Notes: generated from the letters alone by a model not told the origin. A DNA stretch of 64,000 nucleotides from Colwellia psychrerythraea (GCF_000764225.1 NZ_JQED01000005.1:1-64000); one strand, 5' to 3'. Numbered from the stretch's first letter, positions 20,269 to 31,454 are shown. Translations and numbers: made by a program.

Positions 20269-21207
20269 TTGCATATAGTAGGTTTACCTGACATCAGCCG
20301 AAATAAACTCAGCCCAACGTTAATCGTTGCGCTTATGTTTACACTTCTTTTTATTAGCTGCGCGAGCATGGCAGAAGAGAAAAAGCCTGAGAGCGCGACA
20401 GAAAATAAGCCAAAAGTAGTCAATAAAACTACTGCTATTAAAAAGCCGATCGAATTAACCAAGCAGCATAAAGAAGACTTAAAACACTACCTAGCAACTG
20501 AGCAAGTGCAACCTCTTCTCGCTGGGCCTGATGACTATTTAACCTTAGTGAAAAGGTATACCAGTGCAAACAGTAAAGGCGTTGTAATTTTATTACCCGA
20601 ATGGCAACAAGGTGCTACTAATCCAAAGGCAATTAATTACTTACGAAATGAATTGCCTGCTAAAGGCTGGAGTACTATTGCCATTCAACCGAGTAATAAA
20701 CCTGAAGGATACCCCTCATCAGCCATTACCGTGGAGCAACAAAAAGAAGAAAACCAGTTAACGCTAAAAGAGTATAAAAGTAAACTCAATAGCATGCTTA
20801 ATGCCGTCATGAATACCGCAAGAAAATACCCCGGAATAGTACTAGTGATTGCTCAAGGTAATAATGCCGCCCTACTCATCGATATATACAGTCAAGATAG
20901 CAGCCTACAGCCTAATGCACTTATTATGCTAAGTAGTTACCGACAGAGTAACCACGCATTCATTAATAGTCTCAATGAACAGTTTGCCCATCAGGTTGCT
21001 TCGAGTGAATTGCCTATTCTTGACCTTTACCTTAAATACGATAATCCACTTGTATTAAACAAAGCAGCACAAAGAAAAGCCTTTTCAAAGCAAGAGATGA
21101 AAGTATATTATCGCCAACGTCAGCTGAACAATACCGTGACGGGCTATTATCCCGAAGAAGAATTATTTAGCCAGATTAACAGCTGGCTAAAAGCTATTGG
21201 TTGGTAG
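20269..21207 (+). CDS. DUF3530-family exported protein
   Basis: 312 residues from a TTG start placed 8 nt after TAAGGA. The N-terminal hydrophobic stretch (about 16-35, ending near ASMAEE) looks like a signal peptide with a possible lipobox-like ISC at 27-29. The rest resembles DUF3530, an alpha/beta-hydrolase-like family: GVVILLPEWQQGATNP, a central strand LVIAQGNNAALL at the nucleophile-elbow position, and a terminal ELFSQINSWLKAIGW. The elbow reads AQGNNA rather than G-x-S-x-G, so catalysis is doubtful. An ATG at about 20335 is an alternative start but would cut the signal peptide. Confidence 0.75.
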   Translation: MHIVGLPDISRNKLSPTLIVALMFTLLFISCASMAEEKKPESATENKPKVVNKTTAIKKPIELTKQHKEDLKHYLATEQVQPLLAGPDDYLTLVKRYTSANSKGVVILLPEWQQGATNPKAINYLRNELPAKGWSTIAIQPSNKPEGYPSSAITVEQQKEENQLTLKEYKSKLNSMLNAVMNTARKYPGIVLVIAQGNNAALLIDIYSQDSSLQPNALIMLSSYRQSNHAFINSLNEQFAHQVASSELPILDLYLKYDNPLVLNKAAQRKAFSKQEMKVYYRQRQLNNTVTGYYPEEELFSQINSWLKAIGW

Positions 21208-21223
21208 AATACCTTCCGAGATA

Positions 21224-21255
21224 GGAAAAAAGGCTATTCGATTCAAAATAGCCTT
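21224..21255 (-). terminator. Intrinsic terminator downstream of djlA
   Basis: AAGGCTATT at 21230-21238 pairs with AATAGCCTT at 21247-21255; the A7 run just before it becomes a U-run on the minus strand. It lies between the convergent DUF3530 gene and djlA. Confidence 0.7.
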
Positions 21256-21316
21256 AAGATCTCAAAAAAAGTTGGTATTAGAAATTACGAGTATTGCCAC
21301 AAAGGTACTTTCGTGG

Positions 21317-22144
21317 TTATTTTTTCTGTTTTTCAATTAAATCATATGCGGCTTGAATTTCTTGTGTTTTCTGTTTAGCGCTTTCCATCATTTCTGGCGG
21401 TAAGCCCTTAGCCATTAACTTGTCCGGATGATGTTGCGACATTAATTTTTTATAAGCCTTTTTAATGACCTTTATTTCTGAGTTTTTATCGACACCAAGT
21501 ACTTTAAAAGCATTATCTAATTGTTGCCCACTTGCTGGTATATTGCCCGTTCCTTGTTGGCGATAACTTCTGCTACCTTGTTGTTGATGAAAATTAGCTC
21601 CAGCAATAATCATTTCAAGTAATTTATCAAGCTCACCAGCGGAGTAACCTAAAAATTTTGCTATGGTGTGTAAAACAGAACGTTCCGAATCATCTAATTC
21701 TCCATCGCTAAAAGCCACTTGAACTTGGATTTCTAAAAACATTAATAACAAGTCATGCCTGTTACCCATCAAACGTTTAAATTTGACCAGACGGTCTTTA
21801 AGCGGAAATCCTGCTGACTTTCCTTCACGAAAAGCATCTTGTGCCTGTTCACGCAGTTCACTGCTTAACCCCAACTTATCCATATAGGCACTAGCGAACA
21901 TAATTTCATGGCTAGTCACTTGCCCTTTGGCTTTAGCAACATGGCCCATTACCGAAAAAGTAGTATAGAAAAACGCAGCTTGTCGAGCTATCTCATCTTC
22001 TTTACCACCAGCTATGCCATTAAAATTAAAACCACGACCTCGATCAAACATATGACCAAGCCAAAGACCTAATAAAGCGCCAAACAGGTTTTTACTGAGC
22101 ATGAAGCCAAACAAAAAACCTAAAATCTTACCCCAAATATGCAT
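21317..22144 (-). CDS. djlA: Membrane-anchored DnaJ-like co-chaperone DjlA
   Basis: About 275 residues. The N-terminal membrane segment (WGKILGFLFGFMLSKNLFGALLG in two parts) is followed by GHMFDRGRG, a TerB-like helical domain at about 55-170, a linker, and a C-terminal J domain with the HPD triad in SQHHPDKLMAKG. It stimulates DnaK and, in E. coli, activates Rcs signalling when overexpressed. An upstream ATG at 22156 abuts the AAGGA site with no spacing, so the next ATG at 22144, matching the E. coli start, is preferred. Divergent from lptD, the conserved neighbour. Confidence 0.93.
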   Translation of the reverse strand: MHIWGKILGFLFGFMLSKNLFGALLGLWLGHMFDRGRGFNFNGIAGGKEDEIARQAAFFYTTFSVMGHVAKAKGQVTSHEIMFASAYMDKLGLSSELREQAQDAFREGKSAGFPLKDRLVKFKRLMGNRHDLLLMFLEIQVQVAFSDGELDDSERSVLHTIAKFLGYSAGELDKLLEMIIAGANFHQQQGSRSYRQQGTGNIPASGQQLDNAFKVLGVDKNSEIKVIKKAYKKLMSQHHPDKLMAKGLPPEMMESAKQKTQEIQAAYDLIEKQKK

Positions 22145-22311
22145 TTTTTTAAGCATTCCTTACAATAATATCTAACCAACTGATGAACTATGCCATAAGA
22201 AGTTAGTCCAACTGAAAAAATTGCTATATCATAAAGCAATTAGCCGTTAAAATACTTGATTCATCGCTATAAAATCAATTTATAAATACTTTTACCATTT
22301 CCGGACAATAG

Positions 22312-24624
22312 ATGTTTTTTTCCCGCACATTAAATTTTAGCCTAGTTACACTATTAGTTTGCTTGTCATCAGTAGCTCAAGCTAATGTAGAAAATACAAG
22401 CCCAATGCCTGAAACTCGGGTAATGATGTGTCCATTGCCCGTATTTGATGATATTGCCATTGGCATGCCAGAGGTGCTTGATAGCACAATCCGTATATCC
22501 TCTTTAGAAGCAAGCATTGAACAAGATCAAACCGCACTTTTTAATGGCTCTGTTATTCTAGTAGACAAAGACCAAAAGATTATTGCCGACAAACTTTCTT
22601 TTAATCGTTTAAAAATGCAAATTGAAGCCATTGGAAATATTCATTACCAAGGTAAACAAATTAATATTTTTGCTAAGACACTAAAAGCGAGTAAAACGGA
22701 TAGATCAACCGAAATGACTGCGGCATCATATCAATTAGATGGTAACCCAGGCCATGGTCAAGCAGGGAAATTATCCATCAACAATGATGGTATGATGAGT
22801 TTAACCGATTCAACCTTTACCACTTGTTTACAAGAAGTTCCCGATTGGCAAATAAAAGCCTCTGAGATTAACCTCTCTGCAAAGGGAGATTTTGGTGAAG
22901 CTTATCATGCCCAATTTAGAGTACTCGATGTACCTATTCTTTATGTTCCCTACTTTTCTTTTCCAATCTCTAAAGAGCGTTTAAGTGGCTTTTTATATCC
23001 AGAACTGAGCTCATCAAGCAATTCTGGTGTAGAGTTTTCCGCCCCTTTTTATTGGAATATTGCTGAAAATTATGACGCAACAATCACGCCGCGTTATATG
23101 TCTAAACGTGGTACGCAAGTGCAAACTGAGTTTCGTTATTTGATAGATCAACAAACGGGTAAAATTGATCTTGAATATTTGCATCATGATAAAGAAATCA
23201 AAACCAATGATGATCCTCGGTACTTAGCACGTTTTCAACATATCGGCACTTTTTCAGAGGATTTCCGTGCTTATATTGATTACACCACCATCAGTGATGA
23301 TAACTATTTAGTTGATATTGGTAGCAGACAGTATAATTCAAATGATGCTTACCTCTATCAAACGGGTGAACTGGCTTACTTTGGTGAGCAGTGGCAAGCA
23401 ACATTGCAACTACAAGATTTTGAAGTACTCGGTGATCATCAACCGAGTTATAAAACTTTACCTCATATTGAACTATCGGCTCAGCAACCATTAAACTTTT
23501 TATCAGGCCAATTTGAACTGTATTCTGAATTAACTAATTTTCAATCATCAGAGAAAGATCAAGTTGAAGCAAACCGTTACCATGTTGAAGCCGGCTTTAC
23601 CTTCCCAATTACAAGGCCCGCTTGGTTTTTGAACTCTGAAGTAAAGTTGCTGCATACTTATTATCAACAAGACAATATTACTGCAGGAAGCTCATTAGAA
23701 GAATCGGTAGAAAGAACCTTACCTAAGGTGCGTATACATGCAGGTGTAAATTTTGATAGGCAACTGTCGGCTTTTGGACAGAACTATCGCCATACCCTAG
23801 AACCACAATTGCAATATCTGTATGTTCCAGAGAAAGATCAATCCAATATTGGCTTATATGATACCACTATTTTGCAAGACGATTTTCACGGGATTTTTCG
23901 TGATACGCGTTATAGTGGTATAGATAGGATTGCTGCAGCGAATCAATATACTTGGGGTATTACTAGTAGACTACTTGATGAACAGAATTTGGAAATAATT
24001 CGTGTTAGTCTAGGTCGTATTCAATATCTTGGTGATAATAATCTCAACCTTGCCAACGATGCCTTGTTAACTGATAATGACGACACTAACAATAAACAAT
24101 CATCTGTTGCAGCTGATTTGTTTTACCGAATAAACCACCAATGGCAAGTAAGTGGAGATATTCAATACAACACCCTAGAGAACTTTACTAATAAAGGGCA
24201 AGTTAATATTGATTACCAAATCAATAAATATAACTTAATTCAATTGAACCATCGCTATACTCGTAATGTCTCAGGAGATAGCTTAGAACAAGCTTCCCTT
24301 TTAACAAGTATTGCCATTAACGAAAACTGGGCATTTGTTGGGCGTTTAACGCAAGATTTACAGCAAGATAGAAGTTTAGAGTCATATGCCGGCTTTCAAT
24401 ATGAAAGTTGCTGTTGGGCAGTACGTATAGCTTATCAACGTCATATTAACTCAAACTTAGATGCTGCCAGCTTTGTTAACGAAGGTCGTGAAGAGTTCGA
24501 TACAGGCATTAGTATCAAACTCATTATCAAAGGCTTAGATGGAAAGCAGTCAGCCATAGGAACGCAAGAGATGTTTGATAAGAGCATATTTGGTTATAAA
24601 CGCCCTTATTATTTACAGAACTGA
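22312..24624 (+). CDS. lptD: LPS-assembly outer-membrane protein LptD
   Basis: 770 residues. It inserts lipopolysaccharide into the outer leaflet with LptE. It has a signal peptide (1-24, cut after AQA), an N-terminal jellyroll OstA/LptA-like domain at about 55-180, and a C-terminal 26-strand barrel. The four disulfide cysteines expected in LptD are present: Cys40, Cys172 and the pair Cys700-Cys701. Length is slightly below E. coli (784). First gene of lptD-surA-pdxA-rsmA-apaH; other Lpt genes (lptCAB) lie 15 kb on. Confidence 0.96.
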   Translation: MFFSRTLNFSLVTLLVCLSSVAQANVENTSPMPETRVMMCPLPVFDDIAIGMPEVLDSTIRISSLEASIEQDQTALFNGSVILVDKDQKIIADKLSFNRLKMQIEAIGNIHYQGKQINIFAKTLKASKTDRSTEMTAASYQLDGNPGHGQAGKLSINNDGMMSLTDSTFTTCLQEVPDWQIKASEINLSAKGDFGEAYHAQFRVLDVPILYVPYFSFPISKERLSGFLYPELSSSSNSGVEFSAPFYWNIAENYDATITPRYMSKRGTQVQTEFRYLIDQQTGKIDLEYLHHDKEIKTNDDPRYLARFQHIGTFSEDFRAYIDYTTISDDNYLVDIGSRQYNSNDAYLYQTGELAYFGEQWQATLQLQDFEVLGDHQPSYKTLPHIELSAQQPLNFLSGQFELYSELTNFQSSEKDQVEANRYHVEAGFTFPITRPAWFLNSEVKLLHTYYQQDNITAGSSLEESVERTLPKVRIHAGVNFDRQLSAFGQNYRHTLEPQLQYLYVPEKDQSNIGLYDTTILQDDFHGIFRDTRYSGIDRIAAANQYTWGITSRLLDEQNLEIIRVSLGRIQYLGDNNLNLANDALLTDNDDTNNKQSSVAADLFYRINHQWQVSGDIQYNTLENFTNKGQVNIDYQINKYNLIQLNHRYTRNVSGDSLEQASLLTSIAINENWAFVGRLTQDLQQDRSLESYAGFQYESCCWAVRIAYQRHINSNLDAASFVNEGREEFDTGISIKLIIKGLDGKQSAIGTQEMFDKSIFGYKRPYYLQN

Positions 24625-24680
24625 TTTACAATATTAGCACCATACGCAATATTCAAAATATAAAACAAGATAACAAACAT

Positions 24681-25982
24681 ATGAAATATAGAATTAAAGC
24701 ATTACTGTTAGCCTCTAGTCTTATCATTACCACTATCACTTCAGTACAAGCTAAAGAAGAACTGCTGGATAGAGTGGCTGCTATTGTTAATAGCGGTGTA
24801 GTACTAGAATCTGAAGTGAACGACCTACTTGTTAATATTAAGCAACAGGCTAAAAAAAATAATCAGAGCTTACCTTCCGATAAAGCTTTGCGCATTCAAG
24901 TAATGGATAAATTAATAAATGACTCCCTGCTCAGTCAAATGGGGCAGCGTATGGGTATCCAAATCAGTGATGCACAACTTGATCAAACCTTAAATAACAT
25001 GGCGAAAGAAGATAAGCTAACTTTAGCTCAATTTCGTCAACAGGTAATTAGTGAAGGCACGAGTTATGAAAAATACCGTGAAAATGTTCGAACAGAACTC
25101 GTTTCTGGCGAAGTCAGTCGCAATAGTGTTAGACGTCGAATATTTGTCTCTCCACAAGAAGTGGCAAACTTGCTTAAAGTAATGAAAGAACAAAGCACAA
25201 ATAATGTCGAATACCACTTAGGTCATATATTAATAGAGTTCCCTGCAGATGCTAGCCAAGAAGAACTCGCTGCAGCAAAAACCCGTGCGACAAAAGTGGT
25301 TGAATTGCTCAATGACGGCTCTGACTTTGCTAAAATTGCGATCACATCATCAGGTGATGCTAATGCATTAAAAGGCGGAGATTTAGGCTGGAAAAATGTT
25401 AATGAAATGCCAACACTCTTTTCAGAATTAATAAACGATAAACCTAAAGACACTATTGTTGGCCCAATTCGAACTGGTTTAGGTTATAGCATAGTTAAAA
25501 TATTGGATATTCGCGGAAGAAAAGTAGTTGAAGTGGAAGAAGTAAAAGCTCGTCATATATTAATTACACCATCAATTATTTTAAGTGATGAAAAAGCTCA
25601 GAGTTTATTGCAAGGCTTTTTAAATCAAATAGAAGCTGGAGAAGCAACCTTCGAAGAATTAGCTAAAGAACATTCTGAAGGGCCGACTTCCGTTCGTGGT
25701 GGTGACTTAGGCTGGGCGGATCCTAAAAAATATGACCCTGCCTTTACAGAAGCCCTAGCTTCGATGGAAAAAGGTGGCTACCATAAACCATTTCGCTCTT
25801 CTTTTGGTTGGCATATTATTAAGCTAGAAGACCGTCGAATGGTAGATGCCACTTCACAATTGAATGAAAACCGTGCTTATCAAATCCTTTTTAATCGTAA
25901 ATATGGTATGGAAAGTACCCGTTGGTTAAAAGAGACACGCGATGAAGCCTACATTGAAATTTTTGAACAGGATAGCAAGTAA
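24681..25982 (+). CDS. surA: Periplasmic chaperone/peptidyl-prolyl isomerase SurA
   Basis: 433 residues, the principal periplasmic chaperone for outer-membrane proteins including LptD. It has a signal peptide at about 1-25 (cut near VQA-KEE), a SurA N domain at about 26-170, and two parvulin domains ([11 protein letters not shown]... to about 275, and [12 protein letters not shown]... to about 390), each with the GGDLGW signature. The stop overlaps the pdxA start by one base (TAATG), indicating translational coupling. Confidence 0.97.
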   Translation: MKYRIKALLLASSLIITTITSVQAKEELLDRVAAIVNSGVVLESEVNDLLVNIKQQAKKNNQSLPSDKALRIQVMDKLINDSLLSQMGQRMGIQISDAQLDQTLNNMAKEDKLTLAQFRQQVISEGTSYEKYRENVRTELVSGEVSRNSVRRRIFVSPQEVANLLKVMKEQSTNNVEYHLGHILIEFPADASQEELAAAKTRATKVVELLNDGSDFAKIAITSSGDANALKGGDLGWKNVNEMPTLFSELINDKPKDTIVGPIRTGLGYSIVKILDIRGRKVVEVEEVKARHILITPSIILSDEKAQSLLQGFLNQIEAGEATFEELAKEHSEGPTSVRGGDLGWADPKKYDPAFTEALASMEKGGYHKPFRSSFGWHIIKLEDRRMVDATSQLNENRAYQILFNRKYGMESTRWLKETRDEAYIEIFEQDSK

Positions 25983-26962
25983 TGACTCAACGCATTGCCA
26001 TTACACCCGGTGAACCTGCAGGTGTTGGTCCCGACTTAACAATTACTATCGCTCAACAAGATTGGCCAGTTGAAATGGTAGTTATTGCTTCAAAAGTATT
26101 ATTAGAAGAAAGAGCAAAAGCACTTTCTTTACCGTTAACCATTATCGATTATGATCAAAATGCCCCCGCGCAATCACAACAAGCCGGGAGTTTAACAGTC
26201 CTTGATGTAGAATTAGCAGAGCCTTGCGTGCCTGGAACACTAAATAGTGCTAATGGCGCTTATGTGGTAGAAACACTACGAATTGCCAGTGAAAAAAATA
26301 TCTCTGGTGAATTTGATGCAATCGTAACTGGGCCTGTGCACAAAGGATTAATCAATAAAGCGGGCATAGCTTTTAGTGGACACACTGAATATTTTGCAAC
26401 GCAAGCTAATTGTACTGACGTTGTGATGATGCTTGCAACTAAAGGCCTTCGAGTCGCATTGGTTACCACACACATACCGTTGGCCTATGTATCTAAAGCA
26501 ATTACTTATGAACGCTTACAGAAAGTCACTCGGATTTTACATAAAGATCTGCAAGAAAAATTTGGCATAAAATCGCCTAAAATTTATGCCTGCGGTATTA
26601 ACCCTCATGCTGGTGAAGATGGCCATCTTGGCCGTGAAGAAATTGAAATAATGGAACCTGCTTTTAATGAGCTCCGTGCTGAAGGTGTCGATATCATTGG
26701 TCCCTTACCTGCAGATACTATTTTCCAAGAAAAATACCTGGCTGAAGCCGATGCAATTTTAGCTATGTACCATGATCAAGGTCTTCCTGTTCTGAAGTAC
26801 AAAGGTTTCGGTTCTTCAGTAAATATTACCCTAGGGTTGCCGTTTATTCGTACTTCTGTTGATCACGGAACAGCACTTGAACTTGCAGGTAAAGGTACCG
26901 CAGACTCGGGCAGCTTTGTCGAAGCAATGAGCAATGCCATCAACTTAGCTAGTAACAAATAG
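25982..26962 (+). CDS. pdxA: 4-hydroxythreonine-4-phosphate dehydrogenase
   Basis: 326 residues, an NAD-dependent step of pyridoxal phosphate synthesis by the DXP-dependent route. It has [13 protein letters not shown] at the N-terminus, [13 protein letters not shown], the zinc-binding histidines in [18 protein letters not shown] and [11 protein letters not shown], and a C-terminal [16 protein letters not shown]. Coupled to surA by a one-base overlap, with rsmA 18 bp downstream. Confidence 0.97.
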   Translation: MTQRIAITPGEPAGVGPDLTITIAQQDWPVEMVVIASKVLLEERAKALSLPLTIIDYDQNAPAQSQQAGSLTVLDVELAEPCVPGTLNSANGAYVVETLRIASEKNISGEFDAIVTGPVHKGLINKAGIAFSGHTEYFATQANCTDVVMMLATKGLRVALVTTHIPLAYVSKAITYERLQKVTRILHKDLQEKFGIKSPKIYACGINPHAGEDGHLGREEIEIMEPAFNELRAEGVDIIGPLPADTIFQEKYLAEADAILAMYHDQGLPVLKYKGFGSSVNITLGLPFIRTSVDHGTALELAGKGTADSGSFVEAMSNAINLASNK

Positions 26963-26980
26963 TTTAATAAAGAAGTAGTT

Positions 26981-27886
26981 ATGAACGACAAAAAACATTT
27001 AGGCCACCAAGCCAAAAAACGCTTTGGACAAAATTTTCTCCATAATGATGCAGTGATCAGTGACATTGTCGATGTCATTAATCCTGAATCGGGTGAAAAC
27101 TTAATAGAAATTGGTCCTGGTTTAGGTGCCTTAACAGAGCCTGTCGTCGAACGCGCAGGGAAATTATCCGTAGTTGAATTAGATAGGGATCTTGCTCATA
27201 GACTACGCCATCATCCCTTTTTGGCTGAGGATCTTACTATTTATGAAACTGATGCGCTGAAGTTTGATTTCTCTCAATTAGCAAGCGAAGAAAAACCACT
27301 GCGAATTTTTGGTAATTTACCTTATAACATCTCTACACCGCTTATTTTTCATCTCTTGACTTTCAAAGATAAAGTAAAAGATATGCACTTCATGCTGCAG
27401 AAAGAAGTGGTAGAACGTATGGCAGCAGGGCCGCACTGTAAAGCTTACGGTCGTTTATCAATAATGACCCAATATCAATGCCAAGTATTCCCTGTCATAG
27501 AAATAGGGCCTGAGGCCTTTAAACCTGCTCCTAAAGTTGATTCCGCAATAGTGCGTTTAATACCTCACACACATATTGAAAACCCTGTTAAGGATATTAA
27601 TGCACTGAATACTGTTTGTTTAGCTGCATTTAATCAACGAAGAAAAACCATTCGAAATACTTTTAAGAAAATGATTTCTGAAGCACAATTAGCTGAGTTG
27701 AATATAGATGCTAATTTGCGACCTGAAAATTTAACGCTTGAAGAATATAAAAAACTTGCCGATTTTATTGTTGATAATCCACCAGAGGTTGCTCCAGTGA
27801 AAGAAAAAAGACGTATGGCAAAAAGCAAAAAGACTGAGAATGTAAACATTCATTTGCAAGAGAACTCTGTCCCCAAAGCTGAATAA
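26981..27886 (+). CDS. rsmA: 16S rRNA dimethyladenosine methyltransferase RsmA (KsgA)
   Basis: 301 residues. It dimethylates A1518/A1519 of 16S rRNA late in 30S assembly. The N-terminus is [17 protein letters not shown]-binding motifs are [14 protein letters not shown] and VELDRDLA; the catalytic motif is NLPYNIS. The family core ends near residue 270, and about 30 extra, Lys/Glu-rich residues follow ([17 protein letters not shown]), a tail E. coli KsgA lacks. apaH begins 3 bp after the stop; apaG, usually between them, is absent. Confidence 0.96.
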   Translation: MNDKKHLGHQAKKRFGQNFLHNDAVISDIVDVINPESGENLIEIGPGLGALTEPVVERAGKLSVVELDRDLAHRLRHHPFLAEDLTIYETDALKFDFSQLASEEKPLRIFGNLPYNISTPLIFHLLTFKDKVKDMHFMLQKEVVERMAAGPHCKAYGRLSIMTQYQCQVFPVIEIGPEAFKPAPKVDSAIVRLIPHTHIENPVKDINALNTVCLAAFNQRRKTIRNTFKKMISEAQLAELNIDANLRPENLTLEEYKKLADFIVDNPPEVAPVKEKRRMAKSKKTENVNIHLQENSVPKAE

Positions 27887-27889
27887 CCA

Positions 27890-28756
27890 ATGGCTATCTA
27901 TCTGGTAGGCGACATTCAAGGTTGCTTTAACGAGTTAACCTCCTTGTTATCGCAAGTTAACTTTGACCGTAACAGTGATGTGCTTTACCTTGCGGGTGAC
28001 TTAGTCGCTCGCGGGCCAAACTCTCTTGAAACCTTGCGTTTTGTTAAATCTCTTGGTGAATGCGCTAAAGTAGTTTTAGGTAATCACGACTTACATTTAC
28101 TTGCTGTCTATGCTGGTATTAAAAAAACTAAAAAATCAGATCACTTATCTGAACTATTGGCTGCCCCAGATATTAAAGAGCTTATGGATTGGTTAGCCGG
28201 CCAACCTTTAATACAAAAAATACCGAACCCTGGCTCAAACTCGACCAGTGTTTCCTCGACAAACAAAGCTAGCAATGACTATGCCTACATGACCCATGCG
28301 GGTATCTCGCCCCAATGGCAGTTATCGGATGCGTTAGAACAAGCAGAGCTTATTCAGACTAAATTAACAAGTCCTGATCGTAATACTTGGTTAGCACTTA
28401 TGTATGGTGAAAAACCAAACGATTGGCATCAAGCAATCACGGACGTGGATAAATTTCGTTATAGCATTAATGCCTTAACTCGTATGCGATTTTGCTTTAT
28501 GGATGGGGCGCTGGAGTTTGACCAGAAAGACTCGCCAGAAGCGATTACTGTTTCTAATATTGTTCCGTGGTTTGAGTTGTCTCAAACTATCAATAATACC
28601 CATTGGGTTTTTGGTCATTGGGCTTCATTAATGGGCAAAAGCTCTCACCCTAATATATATCCCTTAGATACGGGCTGTGTTTGGGGTAATCAATTGACCA
28701 TGCTTCGCTGGCATGATAAAAAATACTTTATACAAAGCTCTGAACTGAGTGATTAA
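27890..28756 (+). CDS. apaH: Diadenosine tetraphosphatase (symmetrical) ApaH
   Basis: 288 residues, hydrolysing Ap4A to two ADP and decapping Np4-capped RNA in E. coli. The calcineurin-like metal motifs are GDIQGC, GDLVARGPNS and GNHDLHLL, with histidines in THAGISPQW and FGHWASLMG. A Ser/Asn-rich insert (about 117-130) precedes the HAG motif and is absent from E. coli. GDIQG replaces GDVHG, which is common outside enterics. Three bp after rsmA, so probably co-translated. Confidence 0.95.
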   Translation: MAIYLVGDIQGCFNELTSLLSQVNFDRNSDVLYLAGDLVARGPNSLETLRFVKSLGECAKVVLGNHDLHLLAVYAGIKKTKKSDHLSELLAAPDIKELMDWLAGQPLIQKIPNPGSNSTSVSSTNKASNDYAYMTHAGISPQWQLSDALEQAELIQTKLTSPDRNTWLALMYGEKPNDWHQAITDVDKFRYSINALTRMRFCFMDGALEFDQKDSPEAITVSNIVPWFELSQTINNTHWVFGHWASLMGKSSHPNIYPLDTGCVWGNQLTMLRWHDKKYFIQSSELSD

Positions 28757-28799
28757 TTATAACAATTTATCATTGAGTATAATAAAAAATTATTGTCGG

Positions 28800-28826
28800 T
28801 TAAGTATTTTCTAAACTTGCCGATAC
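28800..28826 (+). promoter_or_regulatory. Sigma28 (FliA)-type promoter of the chemoreceptor gene
   Basis: TTAAGTAT (28800-28807), then 11 nt, then GCCGATAC (28819-28826). The flagellar sigma28 consensus is TAAAGTTT-N11-GCCGATAA, so 6 of 8 and 7 of 8 positions agree with exact spacing. It lies 73 bp before the chemoreceptor start. No experiment backs it here. Confidence 0.7.
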
Positions 28827-28898
28827 AAACATAGCTTAATGTATCAAAACTAACTAACGTATTAACAAGGCAAGTAGCCTTTCAATTGGGTGGATTCA

Positions 28899-30917
28899 AT
28901 GAATTTAACTGTAGCTGTAAAAATTATTGGTGGTTTTACCATCATCTCAACTTTACTGATAGTCATTAGCACCATATCCTTATCGAATTTAAATACCATC
29001 AGCGAGTCGACTCAGCAGCAGAACACTTTAGCTATTCCAACACTCAAAGCGAGTAATAAACTCGCCCTTGAGATCAGTCAAATGAGTAATTTAACATTAA
29101 AAGGTTACTATCAAACTGATTTGACTCTCTTAGCTGGCAACCTTAAAAATTATAAAAATACTGAGGCCGTTTTCACACAGCAATTATCAGAGTTAAAGCA
29201 AGTGGTTGCTTCTGAACAAGATTTACTGACTAACTTAACTCAAGTAGATCAACTATATTCTAAGTTTAATAATGCGAATATTGAGATATTCAACCATCAT
29301 AAAGTTAGCATCGAACAAAAACAGCTGTTAGCTGAGAAAGTTGATAGTTTAGAAGAAAAAGCTGACAACACTATCATGTTATTACTTGATCTAGCCGATC
29401 ATGAACTCGCAGATACTAAACTGCAACGAGCAATCAACTTAAGTGACTATTTCGAAAACCAATTAAACTCAATTGTCTCATCTGCCTTAGAATATCGCGA
29501 TATCTTAAATGAAAATACTGCAGAATTTATTAGCAGTGAGCTGACACGTAGTATTAGTGATGCAAGACATTCAGTGGATAATATTATCTTTGAATTAGAT
29601 AGCAATAATGTCAAAAACATCTCTGAACAAGTTAGCGAAGCTTTTAACGAAATAGAAAGCCTGTTATCTCAAGAGAATGGCATCATAGCCCATAAAAATA
29701 AACAACTAAGCTCTAATCAACAGGCATCTCTTAAGCTGCTAGAAGAAGAAAAGGTAGCGAAACAAGTTAACAAAATATTAGAAAAGCAACTTGAGCTAGC
29801 TAACCAGACAACTATCAATTCTAGTCAAAGAATTGAAGACTCTGTAAGTAATGGTACAACGCATACCACCATCATAATGCTCATATCCATTGCTGTTGCA
29901 CTCATAATTGCGCGTATTACCCTTGTTGGCATTACACGTCCACTAGCGCGAGTTAACGAAATGCTCAGTATTGTTGCTTCTGGTGATCTTTCGTTAAAAC
30001 TCGATGAAAGTGGTAAAGACGAATTCGCTCAACTATCAAAAAACTGTAATTTATTAATTGATAGTTTACGTAATCTGATTGAAAGTATTGTTAACCGTTC
30101 GGCACAATTAGCTGCTGCTGCTGAACAAACTTCAGCGGTGACAGCACAAAGTACAACCGCGATTGAAGAGCAACGAAATCAAGTGGAACAAGCAGCCTCA
30201 GCAACGACAGAAATGAGCAGTACTTCACAAAGTGTACTTTCGAGTGCGAACGATGCGTTAGGTGAAATTAAGCATGCTGATGAAGAAGCAGAGCGTGTTA
30301 AAGGTATTTCAGCACGAAATCGCCAAACGATTGAACTGCTCGCAAATGAAGTTGAATCAGCCGCCCAAGTTATCAACCAATTGCAACAAGACAGTGCCTC
30401 AATTGGTGGCATATTAGATGTAATTCGCGGTATTGCTGAACAGACTAATTTATTAGCATTAAACGCTGCTATTGAAGCTGCACGAGCTGGAGAACAAGGC
30501 CGTGGTTTTGCTGTTGTTGCCGATGAAGTACGTACTCTAGCGAGTCGAACTCAAGAATCAACCTCTGAAATTCAAACAATGATAGAAGCATTACAAACGG
30601 GTGCTGGTAAAGCTGTAACCGTTATGGATGCAGGTAAGTCTAAAGCGAGTGATTGTGTAAATCAAAGTGAAGAGGCTGATCAAGCGCTTGAAATCATAAC
30701 CCATGCAGTACACGAAGCATTCGACCGCAGCTCACAAATTGCAACAGCAGCAGGAGAACAAAGCGTCGTTGCTCATGAAATTAGTGAGAACCTCGAATCT
30801 ATTGTAACTATTGCTGAACAAACGACAGCGGGCTCTCAACAAACAGCATCATCAAGTAGTGAAGTTGCTCGTTTAGCTGAAGAATTACAACAATCTGTGC
30901 AAAAATTTAAACTGTAG
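28899..30917 (+). CDS. Methyl-accepting chemotaxis protein
   Basis: 672 residues from the ATG at 28899, preceded by GGGTGG; an in-frame GTG lies three codons upstream. A transmembrane helix at about 10-30 is followed by a helical periplasmic sensor of about 280 residues (Gln/Leu-rich, 4-helix-bundle-like), a second helix near 325-345, a HAMP domain ([16 protein letters not shown]) and the cytoplasmic signalling domain with the hairpin tip [20 protein letters not shown]. It signals through CheW/CheA to the flagellar motor. Ligand unknown. A sigma28-like promoter precedes it. Confidence 0.95.
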   Translation: MNLTVAVKIIGGFTIISTLLIVISTISLSNLNTISESTQQQNTLAIPTLKASNKLALEISQMSNLTLKGYYQTDLTLLAGNLKNYKNTEAVFTQQLSELKQVVASEQDLLTNLTQVDQLYSKFNNANIEIFNHHKVSIEQKQLLAEKVDSLEEKADNTIMLLLDLADHELADTKLQRAINLSDYFENQLNSIVSSALEYRDILNENTAEFISSELTRSISDARHSVDNIIFELDSNNVKNISEQVSEAFNEIESLLSQENGIIAHKNKQLSSNQQASLKLLEEEKVAKQVNKILEKQLELANQTTINSSQRIEDSVSNGTTHTTIIMLISIAVALIIARITLVGITRPLARVNEMLSIVASGDLSLKLDESGKDEFAQLSKNCNLLIDSLRNLIESIVNRSAQLAAAAEQTSAVTAQSTTAIEEQRNQVEQAASATTEMSSTSQSVLSSANDALGEIKHADEEAERVKGISARNRQTIELLANEVESAAQVINQLQQDSASIGGILDVIRGIAEQTNLLALNAAIEAARAGEQGRGFAVVADEVRTLASRTQESTSEIQTMIEALQTGAGKAVTVMDAGKSKASDCVNQSEEADQALEIITHAVHEAFDRSSQIATAAGEQSVVAHEISENLESIVTIAEQTTAGSQQTASSSSEVARLAEELQQSVQKFKL

Positions 30918-30927
30918 AGAACAAACC

Positions 30928-30963
30928 AAACGGCAAGTAACAATAACCTTATACTTGCCGTTT
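30928..30963 (+). terminator. Hairpin after the chemoreceptor gene
   Basis: AAACGGCAAGTA and TACTTGCCGTTT form a perfect 12-bp stem with a 12-nt loop, 10 bp after the stop codon. Only three T follow, so termination may be partial. Confidence 0.65.
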
Positions 30964-30978
30964 AGGGTACTGTTATAG

Positions 30979-31006
30979 TTGACAAGGGTTATTCTAACTA
31001 TATAAT
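30979..31006 (+). promoter_or_regulatory. Perfect-consensus sigma70 promoter of the cold-shock gene
   Basis: TTGACA (30979-30984), 16 nt, TATAAT (31001-31006). Both hexamers match the consensus exactly. Transcription would begin near 31013, some 190 nt before the coding start. Confidence 0.8.
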
Positions 31007-31012
31007 GCCTTC

Positions 31013-31202
31013 AGCTTGAAGTTAGTTTTATTTTTTTGTACACCATTTCGATGTTATCTCATGCTTACCTAACTTAGATAAGATATCTGTAACACGTCCT
31101 GATTTATAAGTAATAGCAACTCTTTTTAGCAAACCCCTAACGACTTCGCTTACTGCAAAGTTTGTTAGTACAATTACTCTTAAATATTAATAGGATACAC
31201 TT
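31013..31202 (+). promoter_or_regulatory. Long cspA-type 5' leader
   Basis: About 190 nt of untranslated leader between the inferred transcription start and the ATG. Cold-shock cspA mRNAs have leaders of this size that refold at low temperature to expose the ribosome site. I see a small stem CTTCA-GCT-TGAAG near its start and AATAGGA before the ATG, but I did not match a cold box with certainty. Inferred from position and family knowledge. Confidence 0.5.
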
Positions 31203-31409
31203 ATGTCTACTACTACTGGTACAGTAAAATGGTTTAACGAAGCTAAAGGTTTTGGTTTTATCGAGCAAGAAAACGGTCCAGACGTTTTTGCTCATTTCAA
31301 CGCTATCGTTGGTGAAGGTTTTAAAACTCTTGCTGAAGGTCAAAAAGTTGAATTTACAGTTACAGACGGTCAAAAAGGCCCTCAAGCTGAAAACATCGTT
31401 GCACTTTAA
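31203..31409 (+). CDS. CspA-family cold-shock protein
   Basis: 68 residues, a single cold-shock domain: [15 protein letters not shown] carries RNP1 (KGFGFI), and DVFAHF corresponds to RNP2 (usually VFVHF). It binds single-stranded RNA/DNA and acts as an RNA chaperone. The strong promoter and long leader suggest a highly expressed, possibly cold-regulated member. Confidence 0.96.
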   Translation: MSTTTGTVKWFNEAKGFGFIEQENGPDVFAHFNAIVGEGFKTLAEGQKVEFTVTDGQKGPQAENIVAL

Positions 31410-31454
31410 TTTGCAATTATTAAGTTAGTTATTCAATAACAAACTTAAAGATGT

